Source: Helicobacter cetorum MIT 00-7128 | GTDB taxonomy: Bacteria; Campylobacterota; Campylobacteria; Campylobacterales; Helicobacteraceae | Length of the DNA: 64,000 nucleotides | Direction of reading: 5' to 3' | Assembly (NCBI RefSeq): GCF_000259255.1 | Contig: NC_017737.1 | Span: 1,178,001-1,242,000 of the forward strand | Part shown: one piece after another, positions 26,310-35,303 of the stretch | How the letters are laid out: each line of letters opens with the position of its first letter | How positions within the stretch are numbered: the stretch's first letter is position 1 | Made by a program: the position numbers and the translations under genes | Notes under the pieces: model-generated | The model's input: only the letters and a program-made list of their open reading frames with translations | Told to the model about the DNA's origin: nothing | The model's database searches: none

Positions 26310-27731
26310 TTGAAAAAAATCGCTTTTATTTTAGATGGAATTGTAGCGAAAAATTTTTTAGACTTAGTGTTAGCACGCTATTTTAGCAATAATTTGTATG
26401 TGGTAATTGTTAAAGATGAAAGTTTGATTCCTAAATATTACCCTAGCACTTTTTCCTTTCATTGTTTTGATGCAACCTCATCTTTTAGGCTTTTGCAAGT
26501 GATTGATAGCGAAGTGAGTGATTTATTCATTATTACGCCTAATTTAGAGGAGCAACGCATTATTTGCGAAATTGCCAAAACACATTTTAAACGCATGCGT
26601 GTGGTATTGAGCTTGAAAGAAAGTCTTAATGATGAATTATTGGATAATGATAAAATTATTAGCATTGATGAGACTGAAGTCTTAGCAAGCAAGTTTTTGT
26701 CTCGTCTGCCAAATATTCCTAATACGCCCAAAGAATTTGGTTTAGAAAAGGGCGAAATTATGGAAATTGGCGTGCCTTTTGGGAGTATTTTTGCTTATAG
26801 GCATATTGGCTCAATAAGACAAAAAGAATATCGTATTGTAGGGATTTATCGTAATAATGAATTTTTGCTTTCTTCAGTATCTATGGTCATACAACCACGA
26901 GATATTTTGCTTGTGGTAGGTAATCCAGAAGTTTTAAATAGCGTGTATTTTCAAGTTAAAAGTAATGTGGGGCAATTCCCCGCACCTTTTGGAAAAAGTA
27001 TTTATTTGTATATTGATATGAGCGTGCAATCTTCAAAAGAGATGATGCGAGATATCAATCAAGCGCTTTTTTTACACAAGCATTTAAAAAGCCACAAACT
27101 TTGCATTCAAATCTTACATCCTACTAGCCCTAAAATTTATCATAAAATCCATGCTTTAGAAAAGGAGGGCGTGGAAGTGAATTTGGATTTCTATGGGCAA
27201 AGTTTTGCGCAGAAGTTGGCTAAAGATAATAAGAAAAAGATTGGTTTGGTTGTGGTGGGTAAGGAGCTTTTTAAGCCAAGTAAGCATAGAAAAGCCCTCT
27301 ATAAAACAGCTACACCTGTGTTTAAAACCAATCAATTAGGATTTTCTAAAATTTCTAGGAGTGTGGTAGTCTTAAATGAGAGTTTGCATATTAATGAAGA
27401 TATTTCATCAGTGATTTTTGATGTGTCTTCGCAACTAGATTTAAAACTCTTGTTGTATGATTTTGACCCTAATAAGCGCTATAGAACTGAAATTATAGAT
27501 AGTTATGAAAATCTTTCACACACCTACAATAGCAAGATTGATATTTTGCAAACAGATACTAAAAACCCTATTTTATACCTTAATTCTTTAAAACACCCTG
27601 TAGTGCATTTTTTGCCTTTTGAAGAGAGTATTACTAAATCTCGCTTTTTATGGTTTCTATCCACTAAAGTGGAGCGTCTAGCCTTTTTAAAAGACCATAA
27701 TCCTCAGATTTTTATCCCTATTGTAGAGTAG
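26310..27731 (+). CDS. TrkA-C-domain protein, HP0282-like (COG3400)
   Basis: About 473 residues. The N-terminal half has a nucleotide-binding-like beta/alpha fold ([24 protein letters not shown], then FHCFDATS), and a TrkA-C-like region follows ([18 protein letters not shown]...[14 protein letters not shown]). Such RCK-type domains regulate K+ channels by binding nucleotides, but no channel gene is adjacent and the role of this Campylobacterota family is not established. TTG 26310 is preferred, with GGGAG about 8 bases upstream; GTG 26295 would place the ribosome site inside the gene. aroB starts five bases after the stop. Confidence 0.72.
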   Translation: MKKIAFILDGIVAKNFLDLVLARYFSNNLYVVIVKDESLIPKYYPSTFSFHCFDATSSFRLLQVIDSEVSDLFIITPNLEEQRIICEIAKTHFKRMRVVLSLKESLNDELLDNDKIISIDETEVLASKFLSRLPNIPNTPKEFGLEKGEIMEIGVPFGSIFAYRHIGSIRQKEYRIVGIYRNNEFLLSSVSMVIQPRDILLVVGNPEVLNSVYFQVKSNVGQFPAPFGKSIYLYIDMSVQSSKEMMRDINQALFLHKHLKSHKLCIQILHPTSPKIYHKIHALEKEGVEVNLDFYGQSFAQKLAKDNKKKIGLVVVGKELFKPSKHRKALYKTATPVFKTNQLGFSKISRSVVVLNESLHINEDISSVIFDVSSQLDLKLLLYDFDPNKRYRTEIIDSYENLSHTYNSKIDILQTDTKNPILYLNSLKHPVVHFLPFEESITKSRFLWFLSTKVERLAFLKDHNPQIFIPIVE

Positions 27732-27736
27732 ATGCT

Positions 27737-28768
27737 ATGAAAGAAATTCTTATTGATTTGAAAGAAAATGGCTATAAAGTTTTTTTAGGGACATTACCCA
27801 AGCTTGAAATTAAGCAAAAAGTGCTTATTGTGAGTGATAGTATTGTAGCAGGATTGCATTTATCTAAACTATTAGAATGCTTGAAAGCTAAAGAAATAAG
27901 AGTGTGTGTTTTAGAATCTGGAGAAAGGCATAAAAACATGCGCTCATTAGAGAGGATTTTAGAAAGTGCTTTTGAAATGCAATTAAACCGCCATTCATTA
28001 ATGATAGGTCTTGGTGGGGGTGTAATTAGTGATATGGTAGGCTTTGCAAGCAGTGTGTATTTTAGGGGGATTGATTTTATTAGTGTGCCTACAACCTTGC
28101 TTGCTCAAGTGGATGCAAGTGTAGGGGGTAAAACAGGTATTAACACGCCTTATGGTAAGAATTTATTAGGCACTTTTCATCAGCCAAAGGCAGTCTATAT
28201 TGATTCTTATTTTTTAAAGACACTACCTAGTAGAGAATTTAGAGCAGGCATGGCTGAAGTTTTAAAAATGGCGTTATGTTTTGATAAAGGGTTTGTAGAA
28301 TTTTTAGAAGAGTGTTTGATAAAAGAATGTATTGATGAAGTGTTATTAAGGAGTATTAAAATTAAAGCGCAAGTAGTTAAGCAAGATGAAAAAGAGCAAA
28401 ATATAAGAGCAGGGCTTAATTATGGGCATACCTTTGGGCATGTCATAGAGAATGAAACTAATTATGAGCGTTTTTTGCATGGCGAAGCAGTTGCCATTGG
28501 AATACGCATGGCTAATGCTTTAGCTCTAAATCTAGGCTTAATTAGCTCAAAAGAAAATGAGCGCATTGAAAAGTTATTAAAAAAATTTGATTTAGATTTG
28601 ACTTATCAAATCCCTCATATAGAGCGATTTTATGAGCGTTTATTTATGGATAAAAAGAGTGTAGATAGTGCGATTAAATTTATTTTGCCTAAGGGAATTG
28701 GAGATTTTGAGATTGTCTCTAATGTTTCTAAAGAGCAAGTTTTAAAGGTCTTAGAACAATGGCAATAA
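27737..28768 (+). CDS. aroB: 3-dehydroquinate synthase
   Basis: Second enzyme of the shikimate pathway, converting DAHP to 3-dehydroquinate with NAD+ and a divalent metal. It has 343 residues with [42 protein letters not shown] and the metal ligands in NYGHTFGH and LHGEAVAIG. It overlaps the start of the MscS-like gene by 10 bases. This is HP0283 by synteny; pathway partner aroC is also in this window (57145-58242). Confidence 0.96.
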   Translation: MKEILIDLKENGYKVFLGTLPKLEIKQKVLIVSDSIVAGLHLSKLLECLKAKEIRVCVLESGERHKNMRSLERILESAFEMQLNRHSLMIGLGGGVISDMVGFASSVYFRGIDFISVPTTLLAQVDASVGGKTGINTPYGKNLLGTFHQPKAVYIDSYFLKTLPSREFRAGMAEVLKMALCFDKGFVEFLEECLIKECIDEVLLRSIKIKAQVVKQDEKEQNIRAGLNYGHTFGHVIENETNYERFLHGEAVAIGIRMANALALNLGLISSKENERIEKLLKKFDLDLTYQIPHIERFYERLFMDKKSVDSAIKFILPKGIGDFEIVSNVSKEQVLKVLEQWQ

Positions 28769-30327
28769 GAATTATTTTAAGCTTAATAATGATGTTAAGC
28801 ACTATATATGCAGATAATAAGCCTAATCTTCTTGTAAAGACTTTAGAAAGCAAGATGAAAGCGATTGATAAAAAATTAGAATCCAATGATAATGTATGGT
28901 TAAAAAAGTTTGAAAATTATAAGATTTATAGTCAAATCTATTCGGAAAAAGAGAGCGTGCAACAAGAGTTAAAGCATTTAAAATCTAAAAAAAATAAAGA
29001 CATGTTAAAAATTAACACCTTAGAACACACACTAAAAGCTTTAGAATCTCAGCAAAAGATGCTAGAAAGTTATAGGGTTAATCCCTTTAAGGACTTGATT
29101 GAGCGCCCTCAAATCCCAAATGTTCCAAACATTAGTAATCCTATTGCTATTATTGATGGCATTTCTTTTATTAAAGCTCTTCGTGCTAGGCGTGCAAATT
29201 TTAAAAATAACCAACTTTCTTTAGAAGAAGTTTTAAAGAATTTAAATGCTAAATACACGCTTTTAAGCCAAATCCATGAATTAGAGCCAAGCAAGAAACT
29301 TAGTGATGAAATTTATCAAACTCAAGCTAAACGATTAGAATTACAAGGGGCTAAAAACATTTTAAAAACCACGATTGATATTTTTCAAAAAGATAGCGAT
29401 GAAGCGATTGTGCTTGTTAAATCTCAAATTAAAGACCAGCTTTTTAAGTTTGCGTATGTTTTTTTAGCAGCCCTTTTAAGTGTGGTGTTTGCTTGGATTT
29501 TAAAGGTGGTTTCAAGCAAGTATATTGAAAATAATGAGCGAGTCTATACGGTCAATAAAGCCATTAACTTTATTAATGCCAACATTATTATCTTAATCTT
29601 TCTTTTTTCGTATTTAGAAAATGTTACTTACTTAGTAACCGTGCTAGGGTTTGCAAGTGCGGGTTTAGCCATTGCAATGAAAGATTTATTTATGAGTGTT
29701 TTAGGGTGGTTTATCATTCTAATTGGGGGGAGTGTGCATGTAGGCGATAGGGTACGTGTTGCAAAAGATGGGACAACTTTTATTGGCGATGTTTTAGATA
29801 TTTCTATGCTACATATTACGATTTTAGAAGATGTTACACTTACTAGCTATATGGAAAATAGAAGAGCTGGGCGCATTATTTTTGTCCCTAATAACTATAT
29901 TTTTACCACCATGTTTGCTAATTACAGCCATTTTGGCATGAAAACGGTGTGGGATGGCATAGATTTTTGCGTTACATTTGATTCTAATTTCAAAAAAGCG
30001 TCTAAAATTATGCTAGGGATTGCAACAGAGCTTTCTAAGGAATATACAGATATTACTTATAAGCAACTCAATAAAATGCGTGATAAATATTCTTTGAGAA
30101 GTCTAAGCGTGAAACCACGCTGTTTTTTAATGCCAGAAAATAATGGCGTAAAGATTACCATATGGTATCAAACAAACTCTTATGCGACCATGTCTTTAAG
30201 AAGTAGGATTACTACTGAAATTATTGAGGCATTTTTGAAAGAAGAAGATATTCATGTAGCTTATACCACAACTAAATTGATAAAAGTAGATACAAATGGA
30301 GATGGCTTTGGAGACAAAAGAAGTTAA
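28759..30327 (+). CDS. MscS-family mechanosensitive channel
   Basis: A 522-residue protein with a signal-like start, a long periplasmic coiled-coil region (about 25-215), two or three membrane helices from about 230, and the MscS pore/beta domain: [37 protein letters not shown], then [18 protein letters not shown]. It would release solutes on hypo-osmotic shock. It overlaps aroB by 10 bases and corresponds to HP0284. The large coiled-coil N-terminus resembles the long MscS-like proteins (MscK/YbdG type) rather than minimal MscS. Confidence 0.88.
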   Translation: MAIRIILSLIMMLSTIYADNKPNLLVKTLESKMKAIDKKLESNDNVWLKKFENYKIYSQIYSEKESVQQELKHLKSKKNKDMLKINTLEHTLKALESQQKMLESYRVNPFKDLIERPQIPNVPNISNPIAIIDGISFIKALRARRANFKNNQLSLEEVLKNLNAKYTLLSQIHELEPSKKLSDEIYQTQAKRLELQGAKNILKTTIDIFQKDSDEAIVLVKSQIKDQLFKFAYVFLAALLSVVFAWILKVVSSKYIENNERVYTVNKAINFINANIIILIFLFSYLENVTYLVTVLGFASAGLAIAMKDLFMSVLGWFIILIGGSVHVGDRVRVAKDGTTFIGDVLDISMLHITILEDVTLTSYMENRRAGRIIFVPNNYIFTTMFANYSHFGMKTVWDGIDFCVTFDSNFKKASKIMLGIATELSKEYTDITYKQLNKMRDKYSLRSLSVKPRCFLMPENNGVKITIWYQTNSYATMSLRSRITTEIIEAFLKEEDIHVAYTTTKLIKVDTNGDGFGDKRS

Positions 30328-30331
30328 GAAA

Positions 30332-31588
30332 ATGAAAAAGGTGTATTTCAAAACTTTTGGGTGTAGAACTAATTTATTTGACACACAAGTAATGTTAGAA
30401 AATCTAAAAGATTTTACACACACTTTAGAAGAAGATGAGGCAGATATTATTGTTGTCAATTCTTGCACGGTTACTAATGGAGCAGATAGTGCGGTTAAAA
30501 GCTATACTAAAAAAATGGCTCGTTTAAACAAGCAAGTTCTTTTTACAGGCTGTGGGGTCAAAACTCAAGGCAAAGAGCTTTTTGAAGATGGGCATGTAAA
30601 AGGGGTTTTTGGGCATGACAATAAAGAAAAAATCAGCGTCTTTTTAAAAGAAAACAAACGCTTTTTTATAGACGATGATTTAGAAAACAAGCATTTAGAT
30701 TCTACTATGGTAAGTGAGTTTGTGGGAAAAACTAGAGCGTTTATTAAGATTCAAGAGGGCTGTGATTTTGATTGTAACTATTGCATTATTCCTAGTGTAA
30801 GAGGGAGGGCAAGAAGTTTTGAAGAAAGAAAGATAGTAGAACAAGTTGAAATACTATGTTCTAAAGGCGTGCAAGAAGTGGTCTTAACAGGCACAAATGT
30901 AGGCAGTTATGGCAAAGACAAAGAAAGCAATGTTGCAAGATTGATTAAAAAGCTAAGTCTCATTCAAGGCTTAAAAAGGGTTAGAGTGGGGAGTTTAGAG
31001 CCTAATCAAATTAGTGAAGAATTTTTAGAGTTATTAGAAGAAGATTTTTTAGAAAAGCATTTACATATTGCTTTGCAACATAGCCATGATAGTATGCTAG
31101 AGAGAATGAATAGAAGAAATCGTGTTAAAAGCGATAGAGACTTATTAGAAAAAATTGCTTTAAAAGGCTTTGCGATTGGCACAGATTTTATTGTAGGACA
31201 TCCGGGCGAGACACAAAGTATTTTTAAAGAGGCTTTTAAAAACATGCAAGATTTACCCTTAACACATATCCACCCCTTTATCTATAGCAAGCGTAAAGAC
31301 ACGCCTTCAAGCTTTATGACTGATAGCGTGAATTTGGAAGTTTCTAAAGAGCGTTTGAATGCTATAAAAAATTTGATTCTTGAAAAGAATAAAGCTTTTA
31401 GACAACTTCATTTTTCTAAAAAAACCCCCTTAAAAGCCTTAGTGGAATCTCAAAAAGATGGCGAATTTAAAGCCTTAGACCAATTTTTTAACCCCCTTAA
31501 AATCAAGAGCGATAAGCCTTTAAAAGCGAGTTTTTTAGAAATTACAGATTATGTTGTAGGCGAGAGAGAGAACTATGCTAAATTCTAA
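30332..31588 (+). CDS. mtaB: tRNA methylthiotransferase (MtaB/MiaB family)
   Basis: Radical-SAM enzyme that thiomethylates tRNA, most likely t6A37 (MtaB type). The N-terminal domain carries three cluster Cys (FGCRTN, NSCTVTNGAD, TGCGVKT). The radical-SAM motif is CDFDCNYC, followed by ELVLTGTNVGSYG-like and GTDFIVGHPGET elements and a C-terminal TRAM-like end. ATG 30332 (MKKVYFKTFGCR) is preferred over the in-frame ATG at 30296, which overlaps the channel gene by 32 bases and adds 12 unconserved residues. It overlaps the AAA gene by 14 bases. This is HP0285. Confidence 0.92.
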   Translation: MKKVYFKTFGCRTNLFDTQVMLENLKDFTHTLEEDEADIIVVNSCTVTNGADSAVKSYTKKMARLNKQVLFTGCGVKTQGKELFEDGHVKGVFGHDNKEKISVFLKENKRFFIDDDLENKHLDSTMVSEFVGKTRAFIKIQEGCDFDCNYCIIPSVRGRARSFEERKIVEQVEILCSKGVQEVVLTGTNVGSYGKDKESNVARLIKKLSLIQGLKRVRVGSLEPNQISEEFLELLEEDFLEKHLHIALQHSHDSMLERMNRRNRVKSDRDLLEKIALKGFAIGTDFIVGHPGETQSIFKEAFKNMQDLPLTHIHPFIYSKRKDTPSSFMTDSVNLEVSKERLNAIKNLILEKNKAFRQLHFSKKTPLKALVESQKDGEFKALDQFFNPLKIKSDKPLKASFLEITDYVVGERENYAKF

Positions 31589-33236
31589 AATTTTAGATTA
31601 TCTTATTGCTCCCTTTAAACGCATAAAAAACCGCTCACTTATCTCAGCGCTATGCTTTTTAATCTTAACCTTTGTTTTACTAGCATGGCTTGTTTTTAGC
31701 GATTCTTCTAGGCTTTTAGGCAGTAAGGACTTTTTCTATGTAATTCAGTCTAACCCTAAGCAAACTTTATTAGAAGATGAGCGCTATTTTTATGCAAAGG
31801 GTAATCAAGGTTTTTACAAGACCAATAAGGAGGCGCTTTTAAGAGCTTATAAAATTCCAGAAAACATGCCTATAGAAAAGCAAGAGAGTTTGAGTAAGGT
31901 TGCTAAAATCACGCTTGCCTTACTCTTTTTTATTGCAAGCATGTTATTTGGGATTTTTTGGAGATTAAGACAGCAACCAAGTCTCAAATCAAATTTTGAA
32001 AGCTTTTCTAAAAATGAAACACAGAGTGCTTTTAAGCGTTATGATACTTTGGGTATTAGTTTTGAAGATATTGCAGGGGTTAATGAGGCTAAAGAAGAAT
32101 TATTGGAAATAGTAGATTACCTCAAAGAGCCTAAGAAGTATCAAGATTTAGGGATTTTCTTGCCTAAAGGCGTGTTGTTAGTAGGTCCTCCAGGTGTTGG
32201 AAAAACTATGATTGCTAAAGCTTTGGCAAGTGAGGCTAAAGTGCCGTTTTTTTATGAAAGCGGGAGTGCGTTTTCTCAAATTTATGTAGGGGCTGGAGCT
32301 AAAAAGGTGCATGAACTTTTTATGCATGCTAAAACTTGTGCGCCTTGTATTATCTTTATTGATGAAATTGATGCACTAGGTAAGGCTAGAGGGGGGCATA
32401 GAAACGATGAGAGAGAGGCAACGCTTAATCAGCTATTAACCGAAATGGACGGATTTTTGAAAAATGCTGAAGTGATTGTAGTGGGTGCGACTAATAATAT
32501 GGAAGTGATGGATGAGGCATTATTAAGAAGTGGGCGTTTTGATAGGCGTATTTTTATTGGACTGCCTGATAATTTGGAGCGTCAAAGCATTTTAGAAAAG
32601 CTCTTAAAAGACAAAAAGCATGCGCTTGATTACGCTCAAGTGGCTAAAACTTGCATAGGATTTAGTGGGGCAATGTTGGCATCACTAATCAATGAAAGCG
32701 CTTTGAGTGCCTTAAGAAATAAGCGTTCTTTAATTACTTATGAAGATATTATGAGCGTGAAAGATAAAATCGCTTATGGGAAGAAAAAACCTCAAAGCCT
32801 AAATGAAAAAGAAAAAGAATTAGTCGCATTATATCAAAGCGCTAAAGCATTAAGTGCGTATTGGCTAGATATTGAATTTGATAAAGCACCTTTAATAGGG
32901 GAATTTATAGCGTTTAATGAGATGAAGATTAATAGTGAAAGTGAGATTAAAAACTATATTAAAGTCTATTTGAGTGGGACAATTATTTTAGAATTGCTCT
33001 ATAAAGAGCGCTTTTCTTTGTCTAAAGAAGATTTAAAAAAAGCACAGAATTTAAGTGAGCGATTAATGAGTGAGCTTGCTCTAACACTACCCAAAAATTG
33101 GTTTCAAACACTCTATGAAGAACAACTGGAGTTTTTAAAACCAGCTATAGCCACTTGCAAGCATTTATCAGCAATTTTATTAGAAAAAGAGCATTTGGAA
33201 TATGAAGTTATCAATGCCTTACTCCATGAGTCATAA
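31575..33236 (+). CDS. FtsH-like AAA+ protein lacking the protease zinc motif
   Basis: A 553-residue paralogue of FtsH (HP0286 type). Two N-terminal membrane helices (about 22-45 and 110-130) flank a small periplasmic domain. The AAA module is complete: GPPGVGKT (Walker A), IIFIDEID (Walker B), LRSGRFDRR (arginine finger/SRH). Where FtsH has its zinc-binding HEAGH, after the conserved LNEKEKELVAL, this protein reads YQSAKAL, so no metalloprotease site exists. The C-terminal part is also diverged and shorter than that of FtsH. It may act as an ATP-driven unfoldase or adaptor rather than a protease. Inference is from motif loss; a true ftsH is expected elsewhere in the genome. Confidence 0.88.
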   Translation: MLNSKILDYLIAPFKRIKNRSLISALCFLILTFVLLAWLVFSDSSRLLGSKDFFYVIQSNPKQTLLEDERYFYAKGNQGFYKTNKEALLRAYKIPENMPIEKQESLSKVAKITLALLFFIASMLFGIFWRLRQQPSLKSNFESFSKNETQSAFKRYDTLGISFEDIAGVNEAKEELLEIVDYLKEPKKYQDLGIFLPKGVLLVGPPGVGKTMIAKALASEAKVPFFYESGSAFSQIYVGAGAKKVHELFMHAKTCAPCIIFIDEIDALGKARGGHRNDEREATLNQLLTEMDGFLKNAEVIVVGATNNMEVMDEALLRSGRFDRRIFIGLPDNLERQSILEKLLKDKKHALDYAQVAKTCIGFSGAMLASLINESALSALRNKRSLITYEDIMSVKDKIAYGKKKPQSLNEKEKELVALYQSAKALSAYWLDIEFDKAPLIGEFIAFNEMKINSESEIKNYIKVYLSGTIILELLYKERFSLSKEDLKKAQNLSERLMSELALTLPKNWFQTLYEEQLEFLKPAIATCKHLSAILLEKEHLEYEVINALLHES

Positions 33237-33238
33237 AA

Positions 33239-33769
33239 ATGCGTTATTTCAGTGGTTTTGGTTTTAAAGATGAAAGCGTTTTGTTTGAAGAATGGCTTTT
33301 AAAGGGGGCTTATGATGTGGCAGGCTTTTCTATGGGCGCTCAATTAGCGTTTGAATACGCTTTTAATGAAGTGTTAGAAAAAAGGCGCATTAATTCGTTA
33401 TTGCTTTTTTCGCCTTGCATGCTTAATCATAAAAGTGAGTCATTTAAGCGCTTGCAATTAAGCGCTTTCAAAAAAAATCAAAAGGCTTATATGGATAATT
33501 TCTACCAAATTGCAGGCTTTAATGAAAAGCTAGAAAAGACTTGTCCTAATATAAAACAAGAAAGCAGTTTAAAAGAATTGGAATTTTTATTGCATTATGC
33601 GTTTGATAACGATAAAATTAAATTTCTGTTAAACAAGGGCGTTCGCATTGAGGTATTTGTAGGTTTAGCTGATAAAATTACTGACACACAAGCTATTTTA
33701 GATTTGTTTGTTCCCTTAGTTATGGTGTGGCAGTTTAAGGGATACAATCATTTGTTGCAAGAATTTTAA
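33239..33769 (+). CDS. short alpha/beta hydrolase, BioV-like pimeloyl-ACP methyl ester esterase
   Basis: A 176-residue minimal alpha/beta hydrolase: VAGFSMGAQLAFEY gives the nucleophile elbow G-x-S-x-G, Asp in GLADKITDT and His in GYNHLLQEF complete the triad. Size and sequence fit BioV, the Helicobacter-restricted esterase that frees pimeloyl-ACP from its methyl ester in biotin synthesis. Assignment is from recall of the family rather than from a search; no other bio gene is near. It starts 2 bases after the AAA gene stop and likely shares its transcript. Confidence 0.65.
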   Translation: MRYFSGFGFKDESVLFEEWLLKGAYDVAGFSMGAQLAFEYAFNEVLEKRRINSLLLFSPCMLNHKSESFKRLQLSAFKKNQKAYMDNFYQIAGFNEKLEKTCPNIKQESSLKELEFLLHYAFDNDKIKFLLNKGVRIEVFVGLADKITDTQAILDLFVPLVMVWQFKGYNHLLQEF

Positions 33770-33777
33770 GGAGTAAA

Positions 33778-34251
33778 ATGTTGAAAAAAATCTGTTTAGG
33801 GGCGTATTTATTGATTTTGGGCATGCTATGTGGCGCTTTATTGATTTTAGGGGCAGTAGTAGCACCGGTAGTTTTTAAGGCACAAGCGATTTTACCTGAA
33901 CTTTCAATCAGTTCTTTTGAGGCAGGAAAGATTATGGCGCATGTTTTTGCTCGTTTCAATAGGATTTTAGAATTTGTAGGCATTATGGTTTTAGGGTATG
34001 AAATCGTGTCTTTTATATGGGGGAAGAGATTTTGGGTGCATTTAGTGCTTGGACTCATTATTGGTGGCTTGTCATTGTTGTTTGTATTTTATTACACTCC
34101 CTATATTTTACATGCTCAAGAGTTGGGCGAAGTAGCTATAAAAAGCGCTGATTTTGTCTCTATGCACTCTCAGAGTGAATGGCTTTTTAAGGAATTGTTC
34201 GTTTTAATTTGCGTTTTGTTTTTTGTGCGTTTGTGGAGCTATAAGAATTAG
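33778..34251 (+). CDS. DUF4149-family membrane protein
   Basis: A 157-residue polytopic protein with four membrane helices. The first helix pair holds GAVVAPVVFKA and a later AHVFARFNRI, the pattern of DUF4149 (TMEM205-like) proteins. Function unknown. An AAGGAG site precedes the ATG; it follows the esterase by 8 bases and precedes the glycosyltransferase by 8 bases in one run. Confidence 0.75.
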   Translation: MLKKICLGAYLLILGMLCGALLILGAVVAPVVFKAQAILPELSISSFEAGKIMAHVFARFNRILEFVGIMVLGYEIVSFIWGKRFWVHLVLGLIIGGLSLLFVFYYTPYILHAQELGEVAIKSADFVSMHSQSEWLFKELFVLICVLFFVRLWSYKN

Positions 34252-34259
34252 GGTTTTTA

Positions 34260-35201
34260 ATGGAAGTTAGGATTATTTCGCTTAAAAGTAGCCCTAGATA
34301 TGAAAAAATGCAAGAATTATGCAAAAATCCCCCACATAATTTAGCTAAAGATTTTCAATTTAGTATTTTTGATGCCATTAGTCCTAGCTCGCCTTGTTTT
34401 GAAGGCTTAAAATCAAAGCATTATCATAAAAACTATCTTAAAGAAAGCGATTGGGTCTATTGCAAAAGGGGGGCTGAGCTAGAACCCAATGAATTGGGTT
34501 GTTATATGAGCCATTTTTTATTGTGGCAAGAATGCGTGAATAAAAATACTCCTATCATTATTTGTGAAGATGACATTATTTTTGAAGAATCTTTTAAGCA
34601 AGCAATAAGAGAGTGCGTTCAAAGCCCCTTTGATTTAGTGCGTTTGCATGCAGAGTATTGGGGCTATAGGGGAGGGACTTTTCAAAAAGTCTTACCAAGA
34701 ATTGAAAATGAACCCCTTTATATGACCTCTAAAGAAAGCTTGAGTATAGTTGATTCTATCAAGCGTTTTTTGAGAAAAGATTGTTTCAACCTCTATCAAA
34801 TCTTAAGGCGTTGCTACTACCCTTTAAGCATGTTTGAAAAAGAAATTTTTTTGAGCGAACATTTTTATATGAGTAGTTTATATTTTAATTCTAGTGCTTG
34901 TTATTATTTAACTCCAAAGGGCGCAAAAACTTTAATAGAAAAAGCCGTTATTTTTTGCGAACCATTAGATATATTTTTATCCAATACTTTTAAACATAAA
35001 TTACCAAATGTGGTTTATGTGCCTTTATGTGTAAGATTTAATGAAATGAGTTTAGTAACTACAATTGTTTTATCTAAAAAAATTAAAAAAGTCTTTTCTT
35101 ATGCACCCAAGCGTTTGATAATGCCAATTATCAATCTTATGCATCGTTTGCAAGCTTATCGCCAATCTAAAAAGGCTTTTGAGAAATATAGAAAGAAATA
35201 A
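34260..35201 (+). CDS. glycosyltransferase family 25 (LPS/LOS sugar transferase)
   Basis: A 313-residue GT25 enzyme. The family start VRIISLKSSPRYEKM is followed by ELEPNELGCYMSHFLLWQECV and the metal-binding acidic run IIICEDDIIFEES, then FDLVRLHAEYWG. H. pylori uses GT25 enzymes as beta-1,4-galactosyltransferases and related LPS core/O-chain transferases in the cytoplasm; donor and acceptor here cannot be read off. The C-terminal 60 residues are basic and may sit on the membrane. It is the last gene before the giant autotransporter, from which it is separated by a promoter. Confidence 0.87.
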   Translation: MEVRIISLKSSPRYEKMQELCKNPPHNLAKDFQFSIFDAISPSSPCFEGLKSKHYHKNYLKESDWVYCKRGAELEPNELGCYMSHFLLWQECVNKNTPIIICEDDIIFEESFKQAIRECVQSPFDLVRLHAEYWGYRGGTFQKVLPRIENEPLYMTSKESLSIVDSIKRFLRKDCFNLYQILRRCYYPLSMFEKEIFLSEHFYMSSLYFNSSACYYLTPKGAKTLIEKAVIFCEPLDIFLSNTFKHKLPNVVYVPLCVRFNEMSLVTTIVLSKKIKKVFSYAPKRLIMPIINLMHRLQAYRQSKKAFEKYRKK

Positions 35202-35253
35202 AAGCTTTAAGACAATAATACGCCCTAGATTGAGTAACAAACAATGGATTTTT

Positions 35254-35262
35254 TGTTACAAT
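35254..35262 (+). promoter_or_regulatory. extended -10 promoter of the autotransporter gene
   Basis: TGTTACAAT, an extended -10 box, lies 41 bases upstream of the TTG start in the 102-base gap after the glycosyltransferase gene. AAGGGTGAG at 35289-35297 is the ribosome binding site, 6 bases before TTG 35304. Confidence 0.55.
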
Positions 35263-35303
35263 ACGCTTATTTATTATAAAAATAATTTAAGGGTGAGATA
35301 ACC

